Notes under the pieces: generated by a model | Database searches by the model: none | What the model saw: only the letters and a program-made list of their open reading frames with translations | What the model was told of the DNA's origin: nothing | DNA from: Croceibacterium_A sp035626815 | GTDB taxonomy: Bacteria > Pseudomonadota > Alphaproteobacteria > Sphingomonadales > Sphingomonadaceae | Direction of reading: 5' to 3' | Length of the DNA stretch: 64,000 nt | Assembly: GCA_035626815.1 (NCBI GenBank) | Contig: DASPMY010000057.1 | Location: 1-64,000 of the forward strand | Part shown: positions 1-7,305 of the stretch, one piece after another | How the letters are laid out: each line of letters begins with the position of its first letter | Numbering within the stretch: the first letter of the stretch is position 1 | Position numbers and translations under genes: made by a program

Positions 1-944
1 ACGTCGTAGCCGAGCGGCAGCGGCTGGCCGATGGCGAAGTCGTCGCCGGTCAGCAGCGCCGCGATCGAGGTGATCGCCGCGGTCTCGGGGTCGATGCGGT
101 AGATCACGTTGTCGGCGTAGCGGTACGAATCGTACGGCCCGAGGTCGTAGTAGTCCGAATAGTACGTCGGCAGCATGACCGGCTCGTAGAAGCCCGGCCA
201 GGCGTTGCCGATCGCCAGCGCCCCGCCGAGCAGCGGGACGTAGCCGCCAATCCGCCCGTCGGGGCCGAAGCGCATCAGATAGCCGTCGTCGTAGACATAG
301 CGCCCGTCGTCGAGCCCGCTCAGGCCCCACCAGTCGGGCTGGTCGAAGGCGAACAGGCGCCGGTCGTCGGCGCGGGCCTGGCCCGGCGGAACGCACGGCG
401 GATTCTTCGTGGCCAGGCCCGGCGGGCAGCCGTCGATGAGCCCGCGGCTGCCGATGCGGATGAACTCGCGGTCGCGGTCGTCGCGCTCGACCACCACGAC
501 ATCGCGCCGCTCGACCGCGACCGAGCGATCGTTGCCGCGGCCACCATCGCCCGTGTCCGCGCTCTGCGAGGCGCGCTCGGCCTGATTGCCGTTGCCGCGG
601 TTGCCGCGATCGGCGCGGGCTTCCCCGGACCCGCCGCGGTCGTCGCGTATGGCGTTGCCCTGGCCGCGGTCGTCGCGCTGGGCATTGGCGTTGCCGCGAT
701 TGTCGCGCTGCGCATTGCCGTTGCCGCGCGCGTCGGACCCGCGCATCGAAGCGGCCATCGACGATCCGTCGCCGCCGTTGCCGCGCGCCCCCTGGTCGCG
801 GCCGTTGCCCTGGCCGCCGCCTTGCGCGGCCGCGGCGGCCGGCCTGCCGCGGTCGCCCTTGCCGTTGCCCTGGGCGAATCCGGGCGCGTGCGCCGCGCCC
901 ACCATGAGCACGATCGCCGCGATCGCGGTAGCCAAGCGTCGCAT
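1..944 (-). CDS. Secreted low-complexity Gly/Asn/Arg/Asp-rich protein, C-terminus outside window
   Basis: The frame runs from ATG at 944 to the window edge with no stop, giving 314 visible codons. AAGGAG lies about 9 bases upstream of the ATG. Residues 1-25 look like a signal peptide ending in AHAPGFAQ. Residues 26-125 are low complexity, with imperfect repeats of the type GNAQRDDRG. A motif CPPGLATKNPPCVPPGQA starts at residue 173, with cysteines at 173 and 182, and is followed by a Tyr/Asp/Gly-rich folded region. Similar secreted proteins are common in sphingomonads (recalled, not searched), and RcnB-like annotations are sometimes given to them. I do not assign a function. Other frames across this repeat also stay open because of GC-rich codon use, but only this one has a signal peptide and a good ribosome site. 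Confidence 0.72.
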   Translation of the reverse strand, partial: MRRLATAIAAIVLMVGAAHAPGFAQGNGKGDRGRPAAAAAQGGGQGNGRDQGARGNGGDGSSMAASMRGSDARGNGNAQRDNRGNANAQRDDRGQGNAIRDDRGGSGEARADRGNRGNGNQAERASQSADTGDGGRGNDRSVAVERRDVVVVERDDRDREFIRIGSRGLIDGCPPGLATKNPPCVPPGQARADDRRLFAFDQPDWWGLSGLDDGRYVYDDGYLMRFGPDGRIGGYVPLLGGALAIGNAWPGFYEPVMLPTYYSDYYDLGPYDSYRYADNVIYRIDPETAAITSIAALLTGDDFAIGQPLPLGYD

Positions 945-1019
945 GTCCGGAGCTCCTTCGGTTGCGGCAACGGGACGCGGCCGCCGAGGGTTCCCAACTT
1001 GCGTTAAGGTGCGAAGGGC

Positions 1020-1037
1020 GCCGGAGCGGGCTCCGGC
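1020..1037 (-). terminator. Stem-loop after the cytochrome c gene
   Basis: GCCGGAGC (1020-1027) pairs perfectly with GCTCCGGC (1030-1037) around GG, and one more C-G pair can be added outside. It sits immediately downstream of the minus-strand stop at 1040. There is no U-run after the stem, so it may stabilise the mRNA end rather than terminate transcription. Confidence 0.4.
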
Positions 1038-1039
1038 GG

Positions 1040-1603
1040 CTAGCGGCTGATCCCGTATTGCTCGAGCAACGCCTTTTGCGACGGGTACCAGAACTCGAGG
1101 TGGCAATCCTCGCAGACCGCGTCGAGCTGGTCGATCAACAGCCCGGCGCGCGCGACGTCATGCGCCGTCGACGCGGTGGCGAGATCGCCCGCGTGGACCG
1201 CTAGCGCGTTGGCGAAGTCGCGCAGCTTCTGCGGGTCTTTGTCGATGTTGGCCTGGACTTGCGCGCCAGTGTCGCCGCCGGGCACGCCTTCGTCGGCGAT
1301 CCTGACGCCCGGCCGGACGACGACGAGCGGGTCCATGCGGGCGATCTCGAGCGCCCCCTGCCGCACCGCCGCGGCCTTCTCGGCGATTTGGTCCCAGCGC
1401 GCGTCGGTCATCCTGGCCGGATCGAGCCCGGCGGCCTCGCCGATCGCCACGTTGCTGATGTCCCACAGCTGGTCGGCGTTGGCGTCGATCGCGGTCTTCA
1501 TCACTTCGTTGACGGTTGGCGCCGGCTCGTCTGCCTGCCGAGAACACGCGGCGACCACGGCCAGCGAGGCCGCGAGCATCATCCAAGAAATCCGGGGCTT
1601 CAT
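1040..1603 (-). CDS. Cytochrome c (class II-like) lipoprotein
   Basis: This 187-residue protein starts at ATG 1603, with GGAGAG about 7 bases upstream. An in-frame extension to 1657 lacks a ribosome site. The N-terminus is a lipoprotein signal with a lipobox (VVAAC, Cys about residue 20), so the mature protein should be anchored facing the periplasm. A single haem c motif, CEDCH, lies about 25 residues from the C-terminus, as in cytochrome c-prime (class II), where the haem site is near the end of a four-helix bundle. The rest is helix-rich. The distal ligand and the redox partner cannot be read from sequence. Genes ccmA-ccmB at 9012-10252 encode part of the maturation machinery it would need. 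Confidence 0.85.
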   Translation of the reverse strand: MKPRISWMMLAASLAVVAACSRQADEPAPTVNEVMKTAIDANADQLWDISNVAIGEAAGLDPARMTDARWDQIAEKAAAVRQGALEIARMDPLVVVRPGVRIADEGVPGGDTGAQVQANIDKDPQKLRDFANALAVHAGDLATASTAHDVARAGLLIDQLDAVCEDCHLEFWYPSQKALLEQYGISR

Positions 1604-1668
1604 CGGCCTCTCCGTCGGCGGTCGGGCGGGAGGTGCCCCGGCGCGGGCCGCGGGCAAAGTAAATTACC

Positions 1669-1695
1669 GTAACGCAGGCGTTACCGGCGCGTTAC
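1669..1695. promoter_or_regulatory. Candidate operator: three GCGTTAC half-sites between divergent genes
   Basis: GTAACGC (1669-1675) and GCGTTAC (1678-1684) form a perfect inverted repeat with a 2-base spacer. A third half-site, GCGTTAC (1689-1695), follows exactly 11 bases after the second, in direct orientation. The site lies in the 152-base divergent region between the cytochrome c gene (start 1603, minus) and the DUF983 gene (start 1756, plus). The cognate regulator is unknown. Confidence 0.45.
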
Positions 1696-1755
1696 AGGCT
1701 CGCAATTCCCGCATGCGCACACCATGTGGCGGCCCACTTCATGCAGGAGACGACA

Positions 1756-2166
1756 GTGACCGAAAGGCCGACCGGCGGCGACAGGTTCCGCTGGATCGTC
1801 AAGTCCGGCTGGCTGGGGCTGTGCCCGCGCTGCGGCGAGGGCAAGATGTTCAAGTCGTGGCTCAAGCTGGCCGATCGGTGCGACGCGTGCCAACTCGACT
1901 ACCGCTTCGCCGCGCCCGACGACGGGCCGGCGTTCTTCTCGCTGTGCATCGTCGCCTTCCCGCTTATCTTCTTCGTCGTGTGGCTGCAGGTGGCGCATTC
2001 GCCGCCGTGGTGGGTCCACCTGCTGACCTCGTTCCCGTTGCTGGTGCTCGGCTGCGTGCTGCCGCTGCATCCGATCAAGGGCTGGCTGGTCGCCTCGCAA
2101 TACGTCAACAAGGCCCAGGAAGCGGGCACCAAAGGGCTGTGGGATAAGTTGCACGAACGGGACTGA
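1756..2166 (+). CDS. DUF983 family zinc-ribbon membrane protein
   Basis: I place the start at GTG 1756 because AGGAGA (1745-1750) lies 5 bases before it. An in-frame ATG at 1741 overlaps that ribosome site and is less likely. The product is 136 residues. The N-terminal part has CPRCGEGKMF and a CDAC pair, a zinc-ribbon arrangement typical of DUF983. Two hydrophobic segments follow (ALFFSLCIVAFPLIFFV-like and a Leu/Val-rich one near the middle), predicting an inner-membrane protein. The function of DUF983 is not established. The CDGSH gene follows 14 bases downstream, so the two are probably co-transcribed. Confidence 0.85.
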   Translation: MTERPTGGDRFRWIVKSGWLGLCPRCGEGKMFKSWLKLADRCDACQLDYRFAAPDDGPAFFSLCIVAFPLIFFVVWLQVAHSPPWWVHLLTSFPLLVLGCVLPLHPIKGWLVASQYVNKAQEAGTKGLWDKLHERD

Positions 2167-2180
2167 AGCAGGAGGACCCG

Positions 2181-2405
2181 ATGGCCATAGAAATCGTCGC
2201 CACCCGGAACGGCCCCTATCTCGTCACCGGCGACCTTGCCGCGCTCGACTTGCGCGACGGCGACGGCAACCTCTACGACCTCGCCGGCAAGAAGCGCGTG
2301 TTCTTGTGCCGCTGCGGCGCCTCGACCACCAAGCCGTTCTGCGACGGGCAGCATACGAAGATCGGCTTCGAGGCGGCGGAAGCGGCGGTGCAATCCGAGG
2401 GCTGA
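2181..2405 (+). CDS. CDGSH-type iron-sulfur protein
   Basis: A 74-residue protein with AGGAGG 5 bases before the ATG. The C-terminal half has the CDGSH-type cluster motif CRCGAST-TKPFCDGQH. The cluster ligands would be the three cysteines plus the final histidine of CDGQH; the usual Ser is Gln here, which keeps the ligand spacing. Members of this family bind a 2Fe-2S cluster with 3Cys-1His ligation and take part in iron or redox homeostasis. It probably forms a two-gene unit with the DUF983 gene upstream and is convergent with glnA. Confidence 0.88.
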   Translation: MAIEIVATRNGPYLVTGDLAALDLRDGDGNLYDLAGKKRVFLCRCGASTTKPFCDGQHTKIGFEAAEAAVQSEG

Positions 2406-2409
2406 CACG

Positions 2410-2440
2410 AAAAGGGCGCCCGGATCGCACCGGACGCCCC
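2410..2440 (-). terminator. Intrinsic terminator of glnA
   Basis: Bases 2414-2423 pair with 2430-2439 (10 pairs, one G-U) around the 6-base loop ATCGCA. Read on the minus strand, the stem is followed by TTTT (2413-2410), so it works best for the glnBA transcript. It lies between the convergent CDGSH gene and glnA and could also serve the plus strand. Confidence 0.8.
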
Positions 2441-2466
2441 TTCCTGGCCATGCCTGTCCCGCGGGA

Positions 2467-3876
2467 TCAGGCGCTGTAGTACATGTCGAACTCGACCGGG
2501 CTCGGGCTGGTTTCCCAGCGCATCACCTCTTCCCACTTGAGCTCGCAGTAGGCGTCGATCTGGTCCTTCGAGAACACGTCGCCCTTGAGCAGGAACTCGT
2601 GATCGGCCTGGAGCGCCTCGAGCGCCTCGCGCAAGCTGCCGCACACGGTCGGCACCTCGGCCAGCTCGGCCGGCGGCAGGTCGTAGAGGTTCTTGTCCAT
2701 CGCCTCGCCCGGGTGGAGCTTGTTCTGGATCCCGTCGAGGCCGGCCATCAGGATCGAGGCGTAGGCGAGGTAGGGGTTGGCCATCGCGTCGGGGAAGCGG
2801 ATCTCGACGCGCTTGGACTTCTCGCCCGAGCCGTAGGGGATGCGGCACGAGGCCGAGCGGTTGCGCGCCGAGTAGGCCAGCAGCACCGGCGCCTCGAACC
2901 CCGGCACCAGCCGCTTGTAGCTGTTGGTGGTCGGGTTGGTGAACGCGTTCAATGCCTTGGCGTGCTTGATCACCCCGCCGATGAAGTACAGGCAGGTGTC
3001 GCTGAGGCCGGCGTAGCCGTTGCCGGCGAACGTCGGCTTGCCGCCGGTCCAGATCGACATGTGGGTGTGCATGCCGGAGCCATTGTCGTCCTTGATCGGC
3101 TTGGGCATGAACGTCGCCGTCTTGCCGTAGGCGTGCGCGACCATGTGCACGACGTACTTGTAGATCTGCATCCGGTCGGCGGTCTGCACCAGCGTGCCGA
3201 AGGTCAGGCCGAGCTCGTGCTGCGCAGCGGCGACCTCGTGGTGGTGCTTGTCGCACGGCAGGCCCATCTCGAGCATCGTCGAGACCATCTCGGCGCGGAT
3301 GTCCATCGCGCTGTCGACCGGCGCGACCGGGAAGTAGCCCCCCTTGGCGCGCGGCCGGTGGGCGAGGTTGCCGCCGTCGAGCTCGGCGCCGGTGTTGGTC
3401 GGCAGCTCGATGTCGTCGATCTGGAAGCCCGAGCCGGCGTAGCCGTCCTCAAAGCGGACGTCGTCGAACATGAAGAACTCCGCCTCGGGGCCGACGTAGA
3501 CGGTGTCGCCGATGCCGGTGGTCTTGAGATAGGCCTCGGCGCGCTTGGCGGTCGAGCGCGGGTCGCGCGAATAGAGCTCGCCGGTCGACGGCTCGACGAT
3601 GTCGCAGAACACGATCATCATCGGCGTGGCGCTGAACGGATCGACGTAGACTTCGTCGAGGTCCGGCTTGAGGATCATGTCGGACTCGTTGATCGTCTTC
3701 CACCCGGCGATCGACGAGCCGTCGAACATCAGGCCTTCCTCCAGCGCGTCCTCGTCGATCACGCCCGCGACCATCGACAGGTGCTGCCACTTGCCCTTGG
3801 GATCGGTGAAGCGGAGATCGACCCATTCGATCTCCTCGTCCTTGATCCGCTTCACGATATCCGATGCACTGGCCAT
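2467..3876 (-). CDS. glnA: Glutamine synthetase type I
   Basis: At 469 residues this is the expected length for GSI-beta. It makes glutamine from glutamate, ammonia and ATP in the cytoplasm. Visible family features include the N-terminal beta-grasp region (IEWVDLRFTDPKGKWQH), the Asp-50-like region MFDGSSIAGW, the ATP/metal region (GSGMHTHMSIW), NRSASCRIP, and the adenylylation-site region NLYDLPP near residue 398, which contains the Tyr modified by GlnE. The start MASASDIVK fits the family. glnB lies 56 bases upstream on the same strand and a terminator follows, so glnB-glnA is a two-gene operon, as in many alphaproteobacteria. Confidence 0.98.
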   Translation of the reverse strand: MASASDIVKRIKDEEIEWVDLRFTDPKGKWQHLSMVAGVIDEDALEEGLMFDGSSIAGWKTINESDMILKPDLDEVYVDPFSATPMMIVFCDIVEPSTGELYSRDPRSTAKRAEAYLKTTGIGDTVYVGPEAEFFMFDDVRFEDGYAGSGFQIDDIELPTNTGAELDGGNLAHRPRAKGGYFPVAPVDSAMDIRAEMVSTMLEMGLPCDKHHHEVAAAQHELGLTFGTLVQTADRMQIYKYVVHMVAHAYGKTATFMPKPIKDDNGSGMHTHMSIWTGGKPTFAGNGYAGLSDTCLYFIGGVIKHAKALNAFTNPTTNSYKRLVPGFEAPVLLAYSARNRSASCRIPYGSGEKSKRVEIRFPDAMANPYLAYASILMAGLDGIQNKLHPGEAMDKNLYDLPPAELAEVPTVCGSLREALEALQADHEFLLKGDVFSKDQIDAYCELKWEEVMRWETSPSPVEFDMYYSA

Positions 3877-3932
3877 TTGAATTCAACCTTTCGTTCTGAT
3901 CCCCGCCCCGCAAGTGGGACGAAAGAAACTGC

Positions 3933-4271
3933 CTAAATCGCCGACTCGTCGCGTTCGCCGGTGCGGATGCGCAGCGCGGATTCGATCGCCGAGACGAAAA
4001 TCTTGCCGTCGCCGATGCGGCCGGTCTGGGCGGCGGCGGCGATCGCCTCGACCACCTGCTCCGCCTGCGCGTCGGGCACGACCACCTCGAGCTTCACCTT
4101 GGGCAGGAAGTCGACCACGTACTCGGCGCCGCGATAGAGCTCGGTGTGGCCCTTCTGCCGGCCAAAGCCCTTGGCCTCGGTCACGGTGATGCCGCTGACG
4201 CCGACTTCGTGGAGCGCTTCCTTGACCTCGTCGAGCTTGAACGGCTTGATGATGGCTTCGATCTTTTTCAC
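3933..4271 (-). CDS. glnB: Nitrogen regulatory protein P-II
   Basis: The family start VKKIEAIIKPFKLDEVK corresponds to a GTG codon at 4271, giving exactly the usual 112 residues, with a GGGGG ribosome site about 5 bases upstream. An upstream in-frame ATG at 4334 would add non-homologous residues. The T-loop contains Tyr51 (GHTELYRGAEY), the uridylylation site. The C-terminal signature TGRIGDGKIFVS binds ATP/2-oxoglutarate. P-II senses 2-oxoglutarate and glutamine status and controls glutamine synthetase adenylylation and NtrB. It is first in the glnBA operon, behind a sigma-54-like promoter. Confidence 0.97.
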   Translation of the reverse strand: MKKIEAIIKPFKLDEVKEALHEVGVSGITVTEAKGFGRQKGHTELYRGAEYVVDFLPKVKLEVVVPDAQAEQVVEAIAAAAQTGRIGDGKIFVSAIESALRIRTGERDESAI

Positions 4272-4340
4272 GTGACCCCCTGGGGCAAAGTCCGGGCGCG
4301 CGGGCGCCGGACGGCTCTCACCATCCCCCGGCACGGGTTC

Positions 4341-4358
4341 TTCAAGAATCGTGCCAAG
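4341..4358 (-). promoter_or_regulatory. Candidate sigma-54 promoter of glnBA
   Basis: Read on the minus strand, TTGGCACGATTCTTGAA matches the sigma-54 consensus TGGCACG-N4-TTGC at all positions except the final C of the -12 element, which is A. The -24 GG and the spacing are exact. It lies 70 bases upstream of the glnB start, giving a leader of about 60 bases. The altered -12 position lowers confidence. No clear NtrC dyad was seen upstream. Confidence 0.55.
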
Positions 4359-4493
4359 GCGCTCCGCGGTGGCCTAGACAATCGCATTGCGGCGCGAAAG
4401 GGCGGATTCGCTGCGCTGGAAAGCGCACGCGCTGCCCGGCGCAACGAAGGCCCGGCGCGGGTGCGCGCAGCGATGGCTAAATTTCAGGCAGAT

Positions 4494-4514
4494 GCTGCCC
4501 GCCAATCGGGCAGC
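4494..4514 (-). terminator. Stem-loop at the end of argC
   Basis: GCTGCCCG (4494-4501) and CGGGCAGC (4507-4514) form a perfect 8-bp stem with a 5-base loop. The stem begins at the argC stop codon. No U-run follows on the minus strand, so it may be a weak or Rho-assisted terminator separating the argC unit from the glnB promoter. Confidence 0.45.
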
Positions 4515-5443
4515 TACAGCCGCAGGCCGGCGGTTTCCTCGACCCCCGCCATCAGGTTGAGCGACTGCACCGCCGCGCCGCTGGCCCCCTTGCCGAGGTT
4601 GTCGAGCACCGCCACCAGCCGCGCCTGGGCGCCATCGGGCGAGGCGAACACGTGGAGCTCGAGCGCGTCGCTCGGCGGGGCGGACGCGCGCAGCAGCAGC
4701 TCGCCGTCGGGCTGCGCGCCCATCCGCACCACCCGGCCGGCGCCGTAGAACGCGGCGAGCCATTCGCGCATCGCCTCGGGCGTGCCGGCGCCGGGGATCG
4801 CCGCCAGCGGCAGCGGCACCTCGACGACCATCCCGCGATGCGCGGGGATGACCGCGGGGCTGAACAGCGGCGCGATCGCGAGGCCACAGCGCAACTGCAT
4901 CTCCGGCACGTGCTTATGGCCGAGCTCGAGCGCGTAGCCGCGCCAGGCGATGTCGCGGTCGTCCTCGAACCGGGCGATCAGCGCCTTGCCCCCGCCCGAA
5001 TATCCCGAGACGGCGTGGCAGATGTACGGCCAATCCGCCGGTAACAGCCCGGCCCGCACCAGCGGCGCGAGGAGGGCGATGAACCCGGTCGAATAGCACC
5101 CGGGATTGGATACCCGCCGGGCCTGCGCGACGACGTCGTGGCCGGAGATCTCGGGAAAGCCGTAGACCCAGCCCGGCGCCACCCGGTGCGCGGTCGAGGC
5201 GTCGATGACCCGCGTCCCGCTGGCCGGGTCGATCATCGCCACCGCCTCGCGCGCGGCATCATCGGGCAGGCACAGGATCGCGAAGTCGGCCTCGTTGAGC
5301 GCTTCGCGCCGCGCCGCCGGGTCTTTGCGCCGGGCCTCGTCGAGCGTCACCAGCGCGAACTCGTCGCGGCCCGCAAGCCGCTCGGCAATCTCGAGGCCGG
5401 TGGTCCCGGCGGCGCCGTCGATGAACACCGTCGGCGCGCTCAC
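4514..5443 (-). CDS. argC: N-acetyl-gamma-glutamyl-phosphate reductase (short type)
   Basis: A 309-residue NADPH-dependent enzyme of arginine biosynthesis. It reduces N-acetylglutamyl-phosphate to the semialdehyde. The N-terminus VFIDGAAGTTGLEIAERL is the Rossmann nucleotide-binding loop, and VSNPGCYSTG contains the catalytic cysteine. The length fits the shorter ArgC class (about 310 residues). The start is GTG at 5443, whose GTGA overlaps the TGA stop of the SH3-type gene upstream, which implies translational coupling. An upstream alternative start would run through the neighbouring gene. Confidence 0.95.
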   Translation of the reverse strand: MSAPTVFIDGAAGTTGLEIAERLAGRDEFALVTLDEARRKDPAARREALNEADFAILCLPDDAAREAVAMIDPASGTRVIDASTAHRVAPGWVYGFPEISGHDVVAQARRVSNPGCYSTGFIALLAPLVRAGLLPADWPYICHAVSGYSGGGKALIARFEDDRDIAWRGYALELGHKHVPEMQLRCGLAIAPLFSPAVIPAHRGMVVEVPLPLAAIPGAGTPEAMREWLAAFYGAGRVVRMGAQPDGELLLRASAPPSDALELHVFASPDGAQARLVAVLDNLGKGASGAAVQSLNLMAGVEETAGLRL

Positions 5444-5823
5444 GGCAGCTGCTCCAGCCGGTCGACGCGGATGTAGCCGACCGGCCCCTCGAGCGACAGG
5501 CAACCCCAGGCCCAGCCGCCGCTCACCTCGAGCACCTCGAAGCTTTCCCCCTCGATCAGCGTGCACAGCTCGTCGGCGCCTTCGCCGGTGCCGGCCATCA
5601 GCCGGGCCCCGCCGGGCATCACGGTGCGCGGCTGCGGCACCGCGTAGTGCGGCACGAAGTAGCGGCCGGCGAGAGCGATGTGCGCGAGATCCCCGCGCAG
5701 CGGCGTGCGGCCGGGCTCGGGCCGCGGCTGGGGACCGGTCAGGGCGTAAAGGCCGCGCGCGTTCATCGGCCGCCGCGCGGCGCCCGTGTCCGCCGCTTGC
5801 GTCGTGTCGCCGGTGCCTTGCAT
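5440..5823 (-). CDS. SH3-type domain protein, NlpC/P60 catalytic domain absent
   Basis: About 127 residues if it begins at ATG 5823; a second ATG at 5766 gives 108 residues. Neither has a good ribosome site. The sequence (GDLAHIALAGRYFVPHYAVPQPR, then ELCTLIEGESFEVLEVSGGWAWG, then VGYIRVDRLEQ) resembles the N-terminal SH3-like domain of C40 (NlpC/P60) peptidases that often follow a leucyl aminopeptidase gene in sphingomonads (recalled). It stops just after that domain, with no Cys-His peptidase part in any frame before argC. It may be a natural loss of the catalytic half, an adaptor that binds peptidoglycan, or the remains of a fused gene. It sits between pepA and argC on the same strand. Confidence 0.7.
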   Translation of the reverse strand: MQGTGDTTQAADTGAARRPMNARGLYALTGPQPRPEPGRTPLRGDLAHIALAGRYFVPHYAVPQPRTVMPGGARLMAGTGEGADELCTLIEGESFEVLEVSGGWAWGCLSLEGPVGYIRVDRLEQLP

Positions 5824-5866
5824 GGTGGGCGCGTTAGACGCGCGTGTCACCGGGAGCAAGCATCGC

Positions 5867-7258
5867 TCAGCCGTAGCGTTCGTGCAGCATGTGCCACGCG
5901 GCGCGCAGGCCGAGCGCGTCGCCGCCCTTGGGCCGGCCGGGCTTGGCGCTCGGGCGCCAGGCGAACGTATCGAAGTGCGCCCAGTCGATGGGTGTCCCGT
6001 CTTCTTTGGCGCCGACGAACTTGTCGAGGAACAGCGCGGCGACGCTGGCCCCGGCGAAGGCGTTGGCATGGGCGTTGCCGGTGTCGGCGATGTCGGACTT
6101 GAGCCATTCGGCGTAGGCTTCGTGCAGCGGCAGGCGCCAGCACGGGTCGTCGTGCGCCTCGCCCGCGGCGAGCAGCGCCTCGGCGGTCTCGTCGCGCCGG
6201 GCGAACAGCGCCGGCAGGTCCGGACCCACGGCGACGCGGGCCGCGCCGGTCAACGTGGCGAAGTCGAGCACCAGCGCGGGCTGTTCCTCGCTCGCCCGCG
6301 CCAGCGCGTCGGCCAGGATCAACCGCCCTTCGGCGTCGGTGTTGCCGATCTCGACCGTCAGCCCCTTGCGGCTGCCGAGCACGTCGCCTGGGCGGAAGGC
6401 GTTGCCGGCGATGGCGTTCTCGACCGCCGGCACGAGGCAGTGCAGCCGCAGCTTCAGGCCCGCGCCCATGACCAGCCCGGCAAGGGCGAGCGCGTGCGCC
6501 GCGCCGCCCATGTCCTTCTTCATCAGCAGCATGCCGGCGGCGGGCTTGATGTCGAGCCCGCCCGAATCGAAGCACACGCCCTTGCCGACGATCGCCACGG
6601 CCGGCGCCTTCGCGTCCCCCCAGGTGAGGTGCAGCATCCGCGGCGCATGGCTGCGCGCGGCGGCCCGGCCGACCGCGTGGACCATCGGATACTCGCGCTC
6701 GAGCGCCTCGCCTTTGGTCACCGCGAGCTGGGCGCCGTGCGCCTTGGCGAGCTTCTCCGCTTCGGCCTCGAGCGCGGCCGGGCCCATGTCCTCGGCCGGG
6801 GTGTTGACGAGGTCGCGCACCAGCGCGACCGCGCGCGCCTCGGCCAGCGCCGGCTCGATCGCCTTGGCATCCTTCGTGAGCAGCACGCGCGGGCCGGTGG
6901 CGTCCTTGTCCTCGCGGTAGCGGGTGAAGCGGTACTGCGCGGTCTGCCAGCCATGCACCGCCGCGGCCGGCTCGCCGTCGGCGCGGCGATAGATACCTGC
7001 CGGGAGCTCCTCGGCCAGCTTGGCCATGCACCAGCTCGACAGCTCGGCCGGGTCCTTGACCCCCCCGACCGCGAACCACGCATCGCCGTCGGGCACGATG
7101 GCGACCTGGTAGCCGGCGCCGGTGAATTTCTGCGCCGCCAGCGCGGCGCGCTGCGGCCCGCTCAGCGTCTGGGCGAAGGCGGCGAAGCCGTCCTTGTTGA
7201 CGAGGTGGATCGCGGTTGCCGATTGCCCTTTGTCGGGCCGAAGCAGTTCCTCTTTCAT
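5867..7258 (-). CDS. pepA: Leucyl aminopeptidase family protein (M17)
   Basis: A 463-residue cytosolic metallo-aminopeptidase that releases N-terminal residues from peptides. The catalytic C-terminal domain has VAIVGKGVCFDSGGLDIKP (metal-binding Lys/Asp) and the M17 signature NTDAEGRLILADAL (metal-binding Asp and Glu). The N-terminal domain is divergent from E. coli PepA, as in the sphingomonad paralogues. The ATG at 7258 starts MKEELLRPD. It is transcribed away from the DUF4163-like gene at 7306, sharing a 47-base divergent promoter region, and is followed by the SH3-type gene. Confidence 0.93.
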   Translation of the reverse strand: MKEELLRPDKGQSATAIHLVNKDGFAAFAQTLSGPQRAALAAQKFTGAGYQVAIVPDGDAWFAVGGVKDPAELSSWCMAKLAEELPAGIYRRADGEPAAAVHGWQTAQYRFTRYREDKDATGPRVLLTKDAKAIEPALAEARAVALVRDLVNTPAEDMGPAALEAEAEKLAKAHGAQLAVTKGEALEREYPMVHAVGRAAARSHAPRMLHLTWGDAKAPAVAIVGKGVCFDSGGLDIKPAAGMLLMKKDMGGAAHALALAGLVMGAGLKLRLHCLVPAVENAIAGNAFRPGDVLGSRKGLTVEIGNTDAEGRLILADALARASEEQPALVLDFATLTGAARVAVGPDLPALFARRDETAEALLAAGEAHDDPCWRLPLHEAYAEWLKSDIADTGNAHANAFAGASVAALFLDKFVGAKEDGTPIDWAHFDTFAWRPSAKPGRPKGGDALGLRAAWHMLHERYG

Positions 7259-7305
7259 AGATTGCCGCTTGCCCGTTCGCGCGGGTTTTGGGAAGGCAGC
7301 GCACG

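Noticed and set aside
1158..1586. Minus-strand open frame within the cytochrome c gene
   Set aside because: Other phase of the same gene; the CxxCH and lipobox occur only in the frame ending at 1040.
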